Assembly (NCBI GenBank): GCA_900471605.1
Contig: UCEY01000020.1
Span: 1 to 64,000, forward strand
DNA: 64,000 bases
Direction of reading: 5' to 3'
From: Hyphomicrobiales bacterium
Lineage (GTDB): Bacteria > Pseudomonadota > Alphaproteobacteria > Rhizobiales > Rhizobiaceae
Shown here: one piece after another, positions 51,503-60,698 of the stretch
Numbering within the stretch: position 1 is the stretch's first letter
Layout of the letters: every line of letters starts with the position of its first letter
Notes under the pieces: generated by a model
What the model was told of the DNA's origin: nothing
What the model saw: only the letters and a program-made list of their open reading frames with translations
Database searches by the model: none
Made by a program: the position numbers and the translations under genes

Positions 51503-53239
51503 ATGGCCGAACGGCAAATTCCCAGCGCCCGTCGCTTCAAGCTCGATCCGATCTGGCTTGCAGGTCCGGGCATTCTTTACCTCATTCTGCTTCTCATCGT
51601 GCCGGCAGCAGGGCTGATGTTCCTGTCGTTCCGCGACGCATCGGGCAACCTGAGCTTCGAGACCTATCGCCAGATGTTCGGCGCCGGTATCTATGTGCAG
51701 GTGCTGGTCAACACGTTTTCGATCGCCATACAGACGACGATCGCCTGTCTGCTGGTCGGCTATCCGCTGGCCTACTGGCTGGCCCGCATGCCGGAAACGC
51801 GACGGCGCGTTGTCATGTGGCTCGTGCTTTTGCCGTTCTGGATGAGCGCGCTCCTCAAGAACTTCGCCTGGATGGTGCTCCTGTCCCGCCGCGGCGTGCT
51901 TTCTCAGATCCTCACAGGTCTTGGCATGGGCGGTCCCGTCGACCTGCTCTACGGTCGCGGTGTCGTCGTCTTTGCCATGGCGCATACCATGCTGCCGCTG
52001 GCGGCGCTGACCATGCTGCCGACGCTTCTCAGTCTCGATTTCGGTCTGGCACGTGCAGCCAAGACGCTTGGCGCTTCCGGCGGCCAGGCTTTCTGGCGGG
52101 TGGTTTTCCCGCTGTCCATGCCGGGTGTTGCCGCTGCCGGCCTGCTCGTCTTCATCAGTTCACTCGGCTTCTTCATCACGCCGGCACTGCTTGGCAGCCC
52201 GCGTGAAACGGTCATCGGCCAATTGCTGATCACTCAGGTCCAGCAATTGCTGAACTGGCAGCTGGCGGGCGCCATCGCCGTCATGCTGCTGGTGGTAACC
52301 CTCGCGGTCTGCCTCGTCTACGATCGCGCTTTCGGCATTTCCGCCGTCTCCGGCGAGCGTGGCGACCGGAATTCGAATGGCGTATTCGCGCGGCTTGGCC
52401 GGCTCGTTATCGCCGGCCTCGCATGGGCGACCGATCTTCTGGCCGCGGTCTTCGACAAGGTGCCGGGCTTCAAGCGGCGCGACTGGCTGCTGACCGCCTT
52501 CTGCGTCGCCGTGATGATGATGCTTCTCGTCCCGGTACTGATCTTCGTGCCGATGGCCTTCGGCAGTTCGAGCTTCCTGGAGTTTCCGCCGCGCGGTTAT
52601 TCGCTGCGCTGGTTCGAAACCTACTGGAGTTCGCCGAACTGGACGGGGGCGACGATGCGCTCTTTCGCAATCGCGATCGTCTCGGCCTTGCTGGCCTCGG
52701 CCATTTCCAGCATTGCCGCCTTCGGTGTGGCGCGCAGCACCAGCCGGGCGGGCAATCTCGCCTTCCTTATGTTCATGCTGCCGATGATCATCCCCAACAT
52801 CGTCATCGCCGTGGCGCTCTTCTATCTATTCGCCCAGATCGGCCTCGTCGCGACCGATGCCGGCATCGCGCTCGGCCATACGCTAACTGCCTTGCCCGTC
52901 GTTTTCGTCATCATCCTGACGACCTTCAAGAGCTACGACTGGCGTCTCGACCAGGCAGCGGCAACGCTCGGGGCAACGAAAACGGACACGATCCGCAAAG
53001 TCACCTGGCCGATCATCAAGGGAAGCGTCGTTGCGGCCTTCCTGTTCGGCTTCCTGCATTCCTTCGAGGAACTGACCATCGCGCTTTTCGTCGGCGGCGG
53101 CGTGCGCCAGACCTTGCCGAAACAGATGTGGGACGACGTCCTCTTGCAGGTGAGCCCGACGCTTGCTGCCGCATCGGTGATCATCCTTGCCGTCGTCACC
53201 ATCGTCTTCGTCGCTGCCGAACGCGCCCGTCCGCGCTGA
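51503..53239 (+). CDS. Fused ABC transporter permease (PotB-PotC in one polypeptide)
   Basis: 578 residues with two complete permease domains. The first half carries an EAA loop in ARAAKTLGASGGQAFWRVVFPLSMPG, the second in QAAATLGATKTDTIRKVTWPIIKG. Each half has about six membrane segments, and a linker (about residues 265-325) joins them. Spermidine/putrescine systems normally use separate PotB and PotC proteins of about 270 residues; fused forms occur in iron-type relatives. It should pair with the PotA-like ATPase that follows after 25 bp. Confidence 0.92.
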   Translation: MAERQIPSARRFKLDPIWLAGPGILYLILLLIVPAAGLMFLSFRDASGNLSFETYRQMFGAGIYVQVLVNTFSIAIQTTIACLLVGYPLAYWLARMPETRRRVVMWLVLLPFWMSALLKNFAWMVLLSRRGVLSQILTGLGMGGPVDLLYGRGVVVFAMAHTMLPLAALTMLPTLLSLDFGLARAAKTLGASGGQAFWRVVFPLSMPGVAAAGLLVFISSLGFFITPALLGSPRETVIGQLLITQVQQLLNWQLAGAIAVMLLVVTLAVCLVYDRAFGISAVSGERGDRNSNGVFARLGRLVIAGLAWATDLLAAVFDKVPGFKRRDWLLTAFCVAVMMMLLVPVLIFVPMAFGSSSFLEFPPRGYSLRWFETYWSSPNWTGATMRSFAIAIVSALLASAISSIAAFGVARSTSRAGNLAFLMFMLPMIIPNIVIAVALFYLFAQIGLVATDAGIALGHTLTALPVVFVIILTTFKSYDWRLDQAAATLGATKTDTIRKVTWPIIKGSVVAAFLFGFLHSFEELTIALFVGGGVRQTLPKQMWDDVLLQVSPTLAAASVIILAVVTIVFVAAERARPR

Positions 53240-53264
53240 CCCGACCTATCACTGGAATTACCGG

Positions 53265-54335
53265 ATGTCTCAGATACCAACCCAATCGCAGTTCTCGCCG
53301 CAGGCCGCAAACACGGTCAAGCTCAGCGTCAAGGGCATCAAGAAGAACTACGGCCAGACCACCGTTCTGCAGGCGATCGACCTCGACGTGCGCGCCGGAG
53401 AACTCCTGACCCTGCTAGGCCCCTCCGGATCGGGCAAGACGACGCTCCTGCAGATCATCTGCGGGCTGGTGGACCCGACCGCCGGCAGCCTGTTTATCGA
53501 CGGACGCGACGAGACGAACCTGCCCGTCAACCAGCGCGACATCGGCGTCGTCTTCCAGAACTACGCACTGTTCCCGCATCTGACGGTCAAGGAAAACATC
53601 GCCTTCCCGCTGCGGATGCGCAAGATTGCTGGTGCCGAAGTCGACAAGCGCGTCGCCGAGGTGCTGGACATGGTCAATCTTGGCCATGCCGCCGACCGTC
53701 TGCCGAAGGCGCTTTCGGGCGGCCAGCAGCAGCGTGTGGCGCTCGCCCGCTGCCTCGTCTACCGTCCGGGCGTCATCCTGATGGACGAGCCGCTCGGCGC
53801 GCTCGACCGCAAGCTGCGCGAGACCATGCAGATGGAAATCAGGCGCATTCACCGCGAGACCGGTGCGACGATCATCTTTGTCACTCACGACCAGGAAGAA
53901 GCGCTGGCGCTGTCCGATCGCATCTGCCTGATGAACGATGGTTTCATCGCCCAGATCGGCACGCCGCATGAAGTGTACGAGGCTCCCGCGAACCGCTTCT
54001 CGGCCGAATTCATCGGTCTTTCGAACATTTTCGACGGCACTATCGCCGATGGCATGTTGAGAACCAATGAGGGCACGATACCGGCGCCTGGGTTGCAGTC
54101 GGGTGAAAGCCTGCTTATCCGGCCCGAACACGTAACTCTGACCGGCGCAGCCGAAGGCTTCCTGTCCGGCACAGTCAGCGAGACCGTCTATGCCGGCGCG
54201 GAAAGCCGCCTCATCGTCACGCTGAAATCCGGCAAGACGGTCATCGTGCGTCAGCCGGCCGGCGCCGATATCGCGCCGATCGGCACGGAAGTTGGTCTCG
54301 CCTGGGCGCCATCTGCAGTTCGCGCCGTTCGCTGA
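53265..54335 (+). CDS. Spermidine/putrescine-type ABC transporter ATP-binding protein (PotA-like)
   Basis: 356 residues from ATG 53265 (MSQIPTQSQ). Walker A GPSGSGKTTLLQII, Q-loop FQNYALFPHLTV, signature LSGGQQQRVALARCLVY, Walker B VILMDEPLGALDRK, and a C-terminal TOBE domain (LLIRPEHVTLTG ... SGTVSETVYAGAESRLIV). It completes the binding protein-permease-ATPase set and ends at a terminator facing a convergent gene. Confidence 0.93.
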   Translation: MSQIPTQSQFSPQAANTVKLSVKGIKKNYGQTTVLQAIDLDVRAGELLTLLGPSGSGKTTLLQIICGLVDPTAGSLFIDGRDETNLPVNQRDIGVVFQNYALFPHLTVKENIAFPLRMRKIAGAEVDKRVAEVLDMVNLGHAADRLPKALSGGQQQRVALARCLVYRPGVILMDEPLGALDRKLRETMQMEIRRIHRETGATIIFVTHDQEEALALSDRICLMNDGFIAQIGTPHEVYEAPANRFSAEFIGLSNIFDGTIADGMLRTNEGTIPAPGLQSGESLLIRPEHVTLTGAAEGFLSGTVSETVYAGAESRLIVTLKSGKTVIVRQPAGADIAPIGTEVGLAWAPSAVRAVR

Positions 54336-54360
54336 TAACAGGGCATATAGATCGAGAAAA

Positions 54361-54386
54361 GCCGCGCGCGGAGTTCCGCGTGCGGC
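54361..54386. terminator. Terminator hairpin between convergent genes
   Basis: GCCGCGCGCGG (54361-54371) and CCGCGTGCGGC (54376-54386) form an 11-bp stem with one G-U pair and an AGTT loop, with an A-rich flank on one side and a T-rich flank on the other. It can serve the PotA-like gene and, from the other side, the flavin monooxygenase gene. Confidence 0.75.
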
Positions 54387-54465
54387 CTTCGTTTGTCTGA
54401 AAAGAGATGAATTGCCGAAAAGGAGCGCGGACGGCGACGTGATCAGTTGCCGTCCGCGCTGCCCG

Positions 54466-55719
54466 TCATCGCTGAGCTTGTCTTGGGAGGACCATTTGGC
54501 GCTGTGCGATGTGATCTGCGAGATATGCGGCATCGTGCCAGACACCCCAGATGAAGGGCGACGCCCGACGAGAAAGCCAGGCAAGGCCCAGGACATAGAG
54601 ACCAGGCGTGCGGGTTACGCCGCGGTCATGGAACGGCCGCCCCTTGCCGTCGAACCTGCCGGCCTTGATCCAGCTGAAATCCAGTGCATATCCGGTTGCC
54701 CAGACGATGGACTTGATATTGGCTTGGGCCAGGTCGATGCTGAGGATCGGGTTTGTTACACAGTCCGGCGAAGGGCCGATCAGGCGCGCTTCAGGCTCTT
54801 CGGGGAAATCCAGACTATTGGCCGCCACATAGGCGTCCGCTGCATCCATGATGGACAGATAGCTCGCGTCGCCCGCAGCGATGTTCTGCGCCAGATCGGG
54901 TGCGATGTGCAGGACGCCGCTCTGATATTGCTCCGCCTTGCCCAGAAGTTTCATGCCGCGCTCGGCGAAGCGACGGAAATCCACCGTGTGGCCGCCATGC
55001 GCGCCGCTGACGGCAATGGTGACGTGTTCGGTGGAGGGGTCCGGGGTCTTCTTGTCCCACTGGCCGAGGACACCGAGCCACCAGCAGAAATCCTTGCCGC
55101 GATAGCGAAGGGGAGGACGGTCATGCGGGCCGATCGCCAGATAGACCTCGCGCCCCGAGCGGAGCATTTCATCAGCGATCTGCGACCCTGACGAACCCGC
55201 GCCGACCACGATGACCGCGCCTTCCGGCAGCTGTTGCGGGTTGCGGTACTCGTTCGAGTGGATCTGGAATACGCCGGTTTCCTCCGGAACGACTGCCGGA
55301 ATAACCGGGCGCTGGAAGGGGCCGGTCGCGGCGACGACGTTGACGGCCTCGATCGTGCCCTCTGAGGTCTCGACCACAAAACCGGAGCCGTCGGCCTTTT
55401 CCGTGACCGCCTTCACCTCGACCCCGCAGCGGATCGGCGCCTCGATCTGCTTTGCATAGTCCTCGAAATACCGGACGATCCGGTCCTTGCTGGCGAAGGA
55501 ATTCTGGTCGATGTCATCGAAGGTGAGGTTCGGAAAGCGGTCGTGCCAGGCGGGGCCGTTCGCCACCAGCGAATCCCAGCGGCCTGTCCGCCATTTTTCC
55601 GCTATCCGGTCGCGTTCCAACACCAGATGTTCTATTCCTTGCTTGCTCAGATGCTCGCTCATCGCGATGCCGGCCTGGCCGCCTCCCACAACCAGCGTGT
55701 GTATCCGTTCCAATGACAT
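54466..55719 (-). CDS. Flavin-containing monooxygenase-like NAD(P)/FAD-binding protein
   Basis: 417 residues from ATG 55719 (MSLERIHTLVVGGGQAG). The FAD motif is VVGGGQAGIAMSEHLSKQG, the NADPH motif VVGAGSSGSQIADEML, and the linking sequence FQRPVIPAV; WATGYALDFSWI matches the C-terminal ATG motif of FMO/YUCCA-type enzymes. The GGGQAG and W-x-ATGY patterns suggest a class B flavoprotein monooxygenase that oxygenates N, S or carbonyl groups. It is convergent with the ABC operon and divergent from the M20 hydrolase. Substrate unknown. Confidence 0.85.
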   Translation of the reverse strand: MSLERIHTLVVGGGQAGIAMSEHLSKQGIEHLVLERDRIAEKWRTGRWDSLVANGPAWHDRFPNLTFDDIDQNSFASKDRIVRYFEDYAKQIEAPIRCGVEVKAVTEKADGSGFVVETSEGTIEAVNVVAATGPFQRPVIPAVVPEETGVFQIHSNEYRNPQQLPEGAVIVVGAGSSGSQIADEMLRSGREVYLAIGPHDRPPLRYRGKDFCWWLGVLGQWDKKTPDPSTEHVTIAVSGAHGGHTVDFRRFAERGMKLLGKAEQYQSGVLHIAPDLAQNIAAGDASYLSIMDAADAYVAANSLDFPEEPEARLIGPSPDCVTNPILSIDLAQANIKSIVWATGYALDFSWIKAGRFDGKGRPFHDRGVTRTPGLYVLGLAWLSRRASPFIWGVWHDAAYLADHIAQRQMVLPRQAQR

Positions 55720-56069
55720 TGGCGTCCTTTTCCTGTGCCATGTTGCATCCGGCGCATCGCCCGGCATGTACAGACTGGTGTATTGGAGCCGCCTTCCCGC
55801 GAAAAATATGATTTCGTTCAGCCTTGCTTAGTCTCCTCCTAAACCGCACCTGCGCATCTCATCATGCCCACGCCGGGAACGGGGAAGGGGCCGTTCCAAG
55901 GCCTTCGCGGGTACAAGGCCCGGGCCGATTAGGCTGAGGCTCATCAATGGGTCGGAAACGCGTAATTCCGTTTGTCCTTGCTTGCGGTAGGAATTCACGC
56001 GGACGGCGCGAGGATATGGCTGGCGCTCTGGCGTGCCAAACTCCTGCTGTCGCGAACGGAGGCTTCCGC
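55720..56069. other. 350-bp divergent control region, no gene seen
   Basis: It lies between the monooxygenase and the M20 hydrolase starts. A short stem (GGAACGG 55876-55882 with CCGTTCC 55891-55897) is visible. Open frames running upstream of the hydrolase start lack family character. GGAGG lies 8 nt before the GTG start at 56070. Confidence 0.4.
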
Positions 56070-57227
56070 GTGACAACCACCCTTGAAATCCTCGATCGGC
56101 TGATTTCCTTTCCGACGGTCAGCCGGTCCTCCAATCGGGATCTCATCGCCTATGTGACTGGCTTGCTCGACGGTGCCGGGATTGCATGGGAGCTCGCGGA
56201 AAGCGCGGACGGCAGCCGCGCCAATCTGTTTGCGACCGTTGGTCCGAAAGAGGGAAAGGGTGTCGTCCTCTCGGGTCACACCGATGTGGTGCCGACGGAG
56301 GGCCAGGCCTGGAGCCGCGATCCCTTTCGGCTGCATTCGGAAAACGGCAAACTTTATGGCCGGGGTACCGCGGACATGAAGGGCTTCGTGGCGGCGGCCA
56401 TATCGGCTTCCCGGAAGGCTGCGGCGCTGCCATTGCGCACGCCGCTGCATCTGGCGCTTTCCTATGACGAGGAAATCGGATGCGTGGGTGTGCGCGATCT
56501 CCTGGCAAATCTGAAGACACGGCAATCCCGGCCGTTTCTTTGCGTCGTCGGGGAGCCGACGGGGATGCGGATCGCCACCGGGCACAAGGGCAAGCTGGCG
56601 CTGCGAGCCTGCTGCACCGGTCGCGCCGGTCACTCCGCGCTCGCCCCCCGCGCGCTCAATGCATTGCATCTGGGAGCGGATTTCATTGGTGTGCTGCGCG
56701 GCGAGCAGCATCGTCTGGCGATGTCCGGAACGAGGGACGATGCCTACGATATTCCCTACAGCACCATTCACGCGGGGGTGATGCGCGGCGGCAGCGCGCT
56801 CAACATCGTTCCTGAATGCTGCGAGGTGGATTTCGAGATCAGGAACCTTGCAGCCGATGACCCAAGGGAAATCGTGGCGCGGATCACCGAAGGCGCCGAG
56901 GCCATCGCGGCCCCGCTACGGGACGAATTTCCCGAGGCAGCGGTCAAGATCAAGGAGATCAACGCCTATCCTGGCCTCGACACTCCCGAGGATTCGGAAA
57001 TCGTGAACCTGCTGCGCCGGCTTGGGGTTCGCAAGGACCCTTTCAAGGTCGCCTTCGGCACCGAAGCGGGGCTTTTCCATACCGAACTAGGCATGGCTGC
57101 CGCCGTTTGCGGTCCAGGCGATATGGCCCAGGGCCACAAGGCCGACGAATATATCGAGATTGCCCAAATGGAAGCCTGCGACACGATGCTGCTCCGCCTG
57201 GTTGAGATCATGCGGCATGGCCTTTAA
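56070..57227 (+). CDS. M20 family amidohydrolase, acetylornithine deacetylase (ArgE) type
   Basis: 385 residues from GTG 56070 (VTTTLEILDRLISFPTVSR), chosen by GGAGG at 8 nt. Metal ligands are in VVLSGHTDVVPTEG, YGRGTADMKGF, SYDEEIGCVG and VVGEPTGM; a dimerisation domain follows. The C-terminal His is in AAVCGPGDMAQGHKADEYIEI. The family removes acyl groups from ornithine, succinyl-diaminopimelate or N-acyl amino acids. Isolated from arginine genes and facing the carbamoyl hydrolase end-to-end (12-bp gap), it may handle a catabolic N-acyl or N-carbamoyl amino acid. Confidence 0.88.
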   Translation: MTTTLEILDRLISFPTVSRSSNRDLIAYVTGLLDGAGIAWELAESADGSRANLFATVGPKEGKGVVLSGHTDVVPTEGQAWSRDPFRLHSENGKLYGRGTADMKGFVAAAISASRKAAALPLRTPLHLALSYDEEIGCVGVRDLLANLKTRQSRPFLCVVGEPTGMRIATGHKGKLALRACCTGRAGHSALAPRALNALHLGADFIGVLRGEQHRLAMSGTRDDAYDIPYSTIHAGVMRGGSALNIVPECCEVDFEIRNLAADDPREIVARITEGAEAIAAPLRDEFPEAAVKIKEINAYPGLDTPEDSEIVNLLRRLGVRKDPFKVAFGTEAGLFHTELGMAAAVCGPGDMAQGHKADEYIEIAQMEACDTMLLRLVEIMRHGL

Positions 57228-57238
57228 GGACAGCGGTC

Positions 57239-58918
57239 TCAATATTTCAAACCAGGTCCCTGGCTAATCTGATCGCGACTGATGTTGGCCGCTACTGCCG
57301 AGATCGCTTTTACCCATTCTTCGATATCCGGGTTATCGTATGCGGCATCCAGCGTTTCGGCGAGCTTTTGAAGCCGCGCCAGTTCATCGTCAAAAACGGC
57401 TGCATGCAGCGCTTCCCCGTAATGAAGATCCGCAAAGTTCTGCGTGATAAAGGCAAGCATGAAAAATCCTACCGCTCGGCGGGGATCGGCGACGGCAGCC
57501 TCCCGCGCAGCTGAGGCTGCTGCGCGATACGCCCTGACAGCATTGCCTTTCTGCCGGATGATGTCGGTAATATCGGTAAACATGAGACCGGGCTCCTTTG
57601 CCGTCTGGCCTGTCGTTTCTGCGGGGTTCCTGGGTGTGGGCGAGTTCGTCAGGAACTGATGGAGGATAGCGGTGGCGATGGCGAAATCATTGATTTCCAT
57701 CGCCTCCTGCGGGTTATGGGAGCCGTTGCGGTTGCGGATGAAGATCATGCCGGAAGGGATGCCCGCTTCGGAAAACACGGCCGCATCATGTCCGCCGCCG
57801 GAGGGGATCAGCGCCGGCTGCGCGCCGACCGCCCCGAAAGCATGGGCAAGCCGCTCGATCAACGACGTGTCACAGTGCGCCGGGCTCGTCCACAGCGCGT
57901 TACCAAGATCGAACCGTACCGCGCGCTCCTGTTCAATGCGGGCAACCTGTTTCAGGATGAGCGCATGCATGGTTTCCAGCATGGCGCGGTCCTGGCTGCG
58001 AATGTCGAGACTGAATTCGACGCTGTCCGGGATTCGTGAAAGAGCATGTTTCTGCTGATCGGTCGAAACCATGCCGCTGGTCACGACGAGATCGTGGCCC
58101 TTGGCCACGAAATCATGCCAGGCCACATCGAGCACGTTGAGCAACTCGGCCATCGCCAACACCGGATCGTGCCGGTAGGCGAGGGGAACCGCTCCCGAAT
58201 GCCCGGCTTCGCCGAAGCAGGAAATCTTCTTGTAGCGGAAATTGCCGCGGATGCCGGAGACGATGGCTGCCGGAAGATTGCGCTCGATCAGCACCGGTCC
58301 CTGCTCGATATGCACTTCGAGATAGGCCTTTACGGCCCTGCGATCGAGCAGCGGCCTGCCGCGCCGGACCGGCGACATGTCGATGCCGCTCGCCTCCATG
58401 TGCTCGTCGAGGGTCCGGCCATCCTTCTTGTGCAGGGCTGAAAGCTCTGTTTCGGACAATACGCCGAGCAGCGCCTTGGAGGCGATGTAGCATGGGCCGA
58501 ACCAGGCGCTTTCCTCGCCGCGCATGGCGATCACATGCACCGGTTCGGAAAAGCGCGTGCCTTCACGGTTTGCGCGCACGAGGCAAAGCAGCCCGGAGAG
58601 AACGCCGGCCAGCCCATCGAAATTGCCGCCGCGCGGCACGCTGTCGACATGCGAGCCGACCAGGATATAGCGCTCTGCCTTCGCATGTTCCGGCAGTGCG
58701 AAAACGGCATTGCGACCGGCATCCCATTCGGCGGCAAGTCCTTCCGAACGGGCGAAATCGATCAGGAACTGAAGCGTTGCCGTCTCGATATCGGAAAAGG
58801 CAGGGCGGCTTACGCCTTCCACATCGGCGGTGCGCGTAGCGATCTCGGAGAACAGCCGGGCTGCGGTTGCAGTGATGTCGAAGCAAGCAGGTCGTTCGCG
58901 AACGGCGGCATCCATCAT
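57239..58918 (-). CDS. Zn-dependent N-carbamoyl-amino-acid hydrolase (allantoate amidohydrolase family) with a C-terminal extension
   Basis: 559 residues. Residues about 15-435 are an M20 hydantoinase/carbamoylase-type hydrolase: YILVGSHVDSVPRGGNFDGLAGV, HVIAMRGEESAWFGPCYIASKAL, YLEVHIEQGPVLI, GEAGHSGAVPLAYRHD, SGGGHDAAVFSEAGIPSGMIFIRN. The normal length is about 410-430. A further ~115 residues (from about 445) form a helical region unlike the family (FTDITDIIRQKGNAVRAYRAAASAAREAAVADPRRAVGFFML). Likely substrates are N-carbamoyl aspartate, beta-ureidopropionate or similar. It overlaps the PyrD start, so it belongs to that unit. Confidence 0.88.
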   Translation of the reverse strand: MMDAAVRERPACFDITATAARLFSEIATRTADVEGVSRPAFSDIETATLQFLIDFARSEGLAAEWDAGRNAVFALPEHAKAERYILVGSHVDSVPRGGNFDGLAGVLSGLLCLVRANREGTRFSEPVHVIAMRGEESAWFGPCYIASKALLGVLSETELSALHKKDGRTLDEHMEASGIDMSPVRRGRPLLDRRAVKAYLEVHIEQGPVLIERNLPAAIVSGIRGNFRYKKISCFGEAGHSGAVPLAYRHDPVLAMAELLNVLDVAWHDFVAKGHDLVVTSGMVSTDQQKHALSRIPDSVEFSLDIRSQDRAMLETMHALILKQVARIEQERAVRFDLGNALWTSPAHCDTSLIERLAHAFGAVGAQPALIPSGGGHDAAVFSEAGIPSGMIFIRNRNGSHNPQEAMEINDFAIATAILHQFLTNSPTPRNPAETTGQTAKEPGLMFTDITDIIRQKGNAVRAYRAAASAAREAAVADPRRAVGFFMLAFITQNFADLHYGEALHAAVFDDELARLQKLAETLDAAYDNPDIEEWVKAISAVAANISRDQISQGPGLKY

Positions 58919-59850
58919 GCATACTCCGCAAGGGTGATGGCTTCGTATGCAACCTCGACCGTGCCGATAAGCGCATCGACGGACGGCAAGCCGCGCCCGA
59001 CGAGCGCCTGCTCAAGCTCGCGAACGAGGCGTGGCATGGTCGTGGGGCTGATGAATGTGGCGGTGCCGACCTGCACGGCGCGGGCGCCGGCGATCAGGTA
59101 TTCGAGCACGTCGTCGATCGCCGAGATGCCACCGCAACCGATGACGGGAATGGCGACGGCGCGAGCGCATTGGTAAGTCATGCGCAACGTAATGGGTCTT
59201 AGCGCCGGACCCGAAAGCCCGCCCATGATATTGCCGAGCCTGACGCAGCCGGTCCGGCTGTCGATCGCCATGGCGAGCATGGTGTTGGCGGTGACGAGCG
59301 CATCGGCCCCCGCCGCTTCCGCGGCCTGCGCCACTTCAACCACCTCGCCGGTATTCGGCGAAAGCTTGGCCCAGAGCGGCAGGCTCGTGGCGGAACGCAT
59401 CTTCCGGATCACATCACCGGTCGGACCCGGCCGCATGGCAAACGCCTTGCCGTCGTCCTCTATGTTTGGACAGGAGATATTGACCTCGATCGCCGCGACG
59501 CCAGGCACGCTGACCTCTTCGGCAAAGCGCGCGAATTCGTCGGCCGTGTTGGCGGAGATGCTGATTACCAGCGGCGCATCGTAATCCGCATAAAAAGGCA
59601 CGACATTCTTCACGAACCACTCGGCACCCTTGCTTGGAATGCCGATCGAGTTCAGCATCGCACCACCCACCTCGCAGACGCGCGGCATCGGATTGCCCGC
59701 ACGCTTGCCGCGGGTGATCGTCTTCGTGACATGCGCGCCGATGGTGTCGAGGTGGAAGACTTCGGCAAGTTCCTCGGAAAACGTGCCGGAAGCGGGCATG
59801 ATCGGATTTTTCAGCGTCAGCGTGCCGATCTTCGTGGTGAGGTCAGCCAT
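58915..59850 (-). CDS. pyrD: Dihydroorotate dehydrogenase, class 1B catalytic subunit type
   Basis: 311 residues from ATG 59850; AGGAGG lies 7 nt upstream. Class 1B features are KNPIMPASGTFSEE, the FMN region HVTKTITRGKRAGNP, NSIGIPSKG, and the catalytic Cys127 in VNISCPNI. The frame is overlapped by ATGA with the upstream PyrK-like gene, the usual PyrK-PyrD pairing. Alphaproteobacteria generally use a class 2 membrane enzyme for biosynthesis, so an extra NAD-linked class 1B pair near a carbamoyl hydrolase suggests catabolic orotate reduction. That last step is inference. Confidence 0.9.
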   Translation of the reverse strand: MADLTTKIGTLTLKNPIMPASGTFSEELAEVFHLDTIGAHVTKTITRGKRAGNPMPRVCEVGGAMLNSIGIPSKGAEWFVKNVVPFYADYDAPLVISISANTADEFARFAEEVSVPGVAAIEVNISCPNIEDDGKAFAMRPGPTGDVIRKMRSATSLPLWAKLSPNTGEVVEVAQAAEAAGADALVTANTMLAMAIDSRTGCVRLGNIMGGLSGPALRPITLRMTYQCARAVAIPVIGCGGISAIDDVLEYLIAGARAVQVGTATFISPTTMPRLVRELEQALVGRGLPSVDALIGTVEVAYEAITLAEYA

Positions 59851-60698
59851 CACAGTACCTCCTGCAGATCGAAGACGGGGCCTTCCCGGCAGACGCGCAA
59901 GTTTACTGCGCCGGTTTCACGGCGGAAGGGGCGCACACAGGCCTGGCACATGCCGATGCCGCAGGCCATCTGCTGTTCCAGCGCCACCTGGCCGACGATT
60001 CCGTGGCGGGCCCCCATTTCCTGCAGCATCCGCATCAGGCGGGCGGAACCGCAGGTGAAGAAGGCATCGATACCGCGGCTGCGGATCAGGCGCTCGATCA
60101 GCGTCGTCAGGCTTTCAACGCCGGAATTGCCCTCTGCGTCCGTGACGGTGATCACTTCGGCCCCATACGAGCGGAAGAGATCGGTCGACATCAGCAGTTC
60201 CGGCGAGCGGGCACTGCAGACCGCGGTCAGCGGACGGTCGAGCCGGGCACATTCCCGGGCAAGCGGTGCAAGTGTCGCAAGCCCGACACCGCGCGCGAGA
60301 AGCAGCGGCCTCTGCCATTCCGGCCGGATTTCGAAACCCTTGCCGAGTGGCCCGACGATGTTGAGGGTGGCTCCCGGCTGCAACTCGGCCAATGCGCCAG
60401 TGCCTGCGCCGGCGACCTTATAGAGAAAGGAAAGCGTGCCCCTTGCCGCGTCGAAAGAATAGATGCTCATCGGCCGGCGCAGATAGGGCTGGAAGCGATC
60501 TGTCTGCGGGCAAAGCAGATGGAAAAACTGGCCGGGCTCGCAATTGAGTATGGATGCGGGCGCGTCGAGCACCAGCAGGCGGTACTCCCCGTTCACCCAT
60601 TCATGACTCTTAATTCGGGCTCCGACCTCATGAATGGAAGGCGGCCGCGGGGCTCCGGCGGAAATGGAATCGGGAACGACGCAGAGGCTGGCTGACAT
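59850..60698 (-). CDS. pyrK: Dihydroorotate dehydrogenase electron-transfer subunit (PyrK type)
   Basis: 282 residues from ATG 60698 (MSASLCVVPDS). The ferredoxin-reductase-like FAD site includes YLRRPMSIYSFD (RRP-S flavin motif), the NAD region LLLARGVGLATLAPLA, and a C-terminal 2Fe-2S cluster: CGIGMCQACVRPF with the fourth Cys in RVCREGPVF. It passes electrons between NAD(H) and the PyrD FMN. It overlaps PyrD by 1 bp and starts the leftward unit. The N-terminus is ~40 residues longer than typical PyrK. Confidence 0.9.
   Translation of the reverse strand: MSASLCVVPDSISAGAPRPPSIHEVGARIKSHEWVNGEYRLLVLDAPASILNCEPGQFFHLLCPQTDRFQPYLRRPMSIYSFDAARGTLSFLYKVAGAGTGALAELQPGATLNIVGPLGKGFEIRPEWQRPLLLARGVGLATLAPLARECARLDRPLTAVCSARSPELLMSTDLFRSYGAEVITVTDAEGNSGVESLTTLIERLIRSRGIDAFFTCGSARLMRMLQEMGARHGIVGQVALEQQMACGIGMCQACVRPFRRETGAVNLRVCREGPVFDLQEVL

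Noticed and set aside
56070-57227. Arginine-biosynthetic ArgE
   Set aside because: No arginine genes are near and the M20 family is broad; it sits beside catabolic hydrolases.
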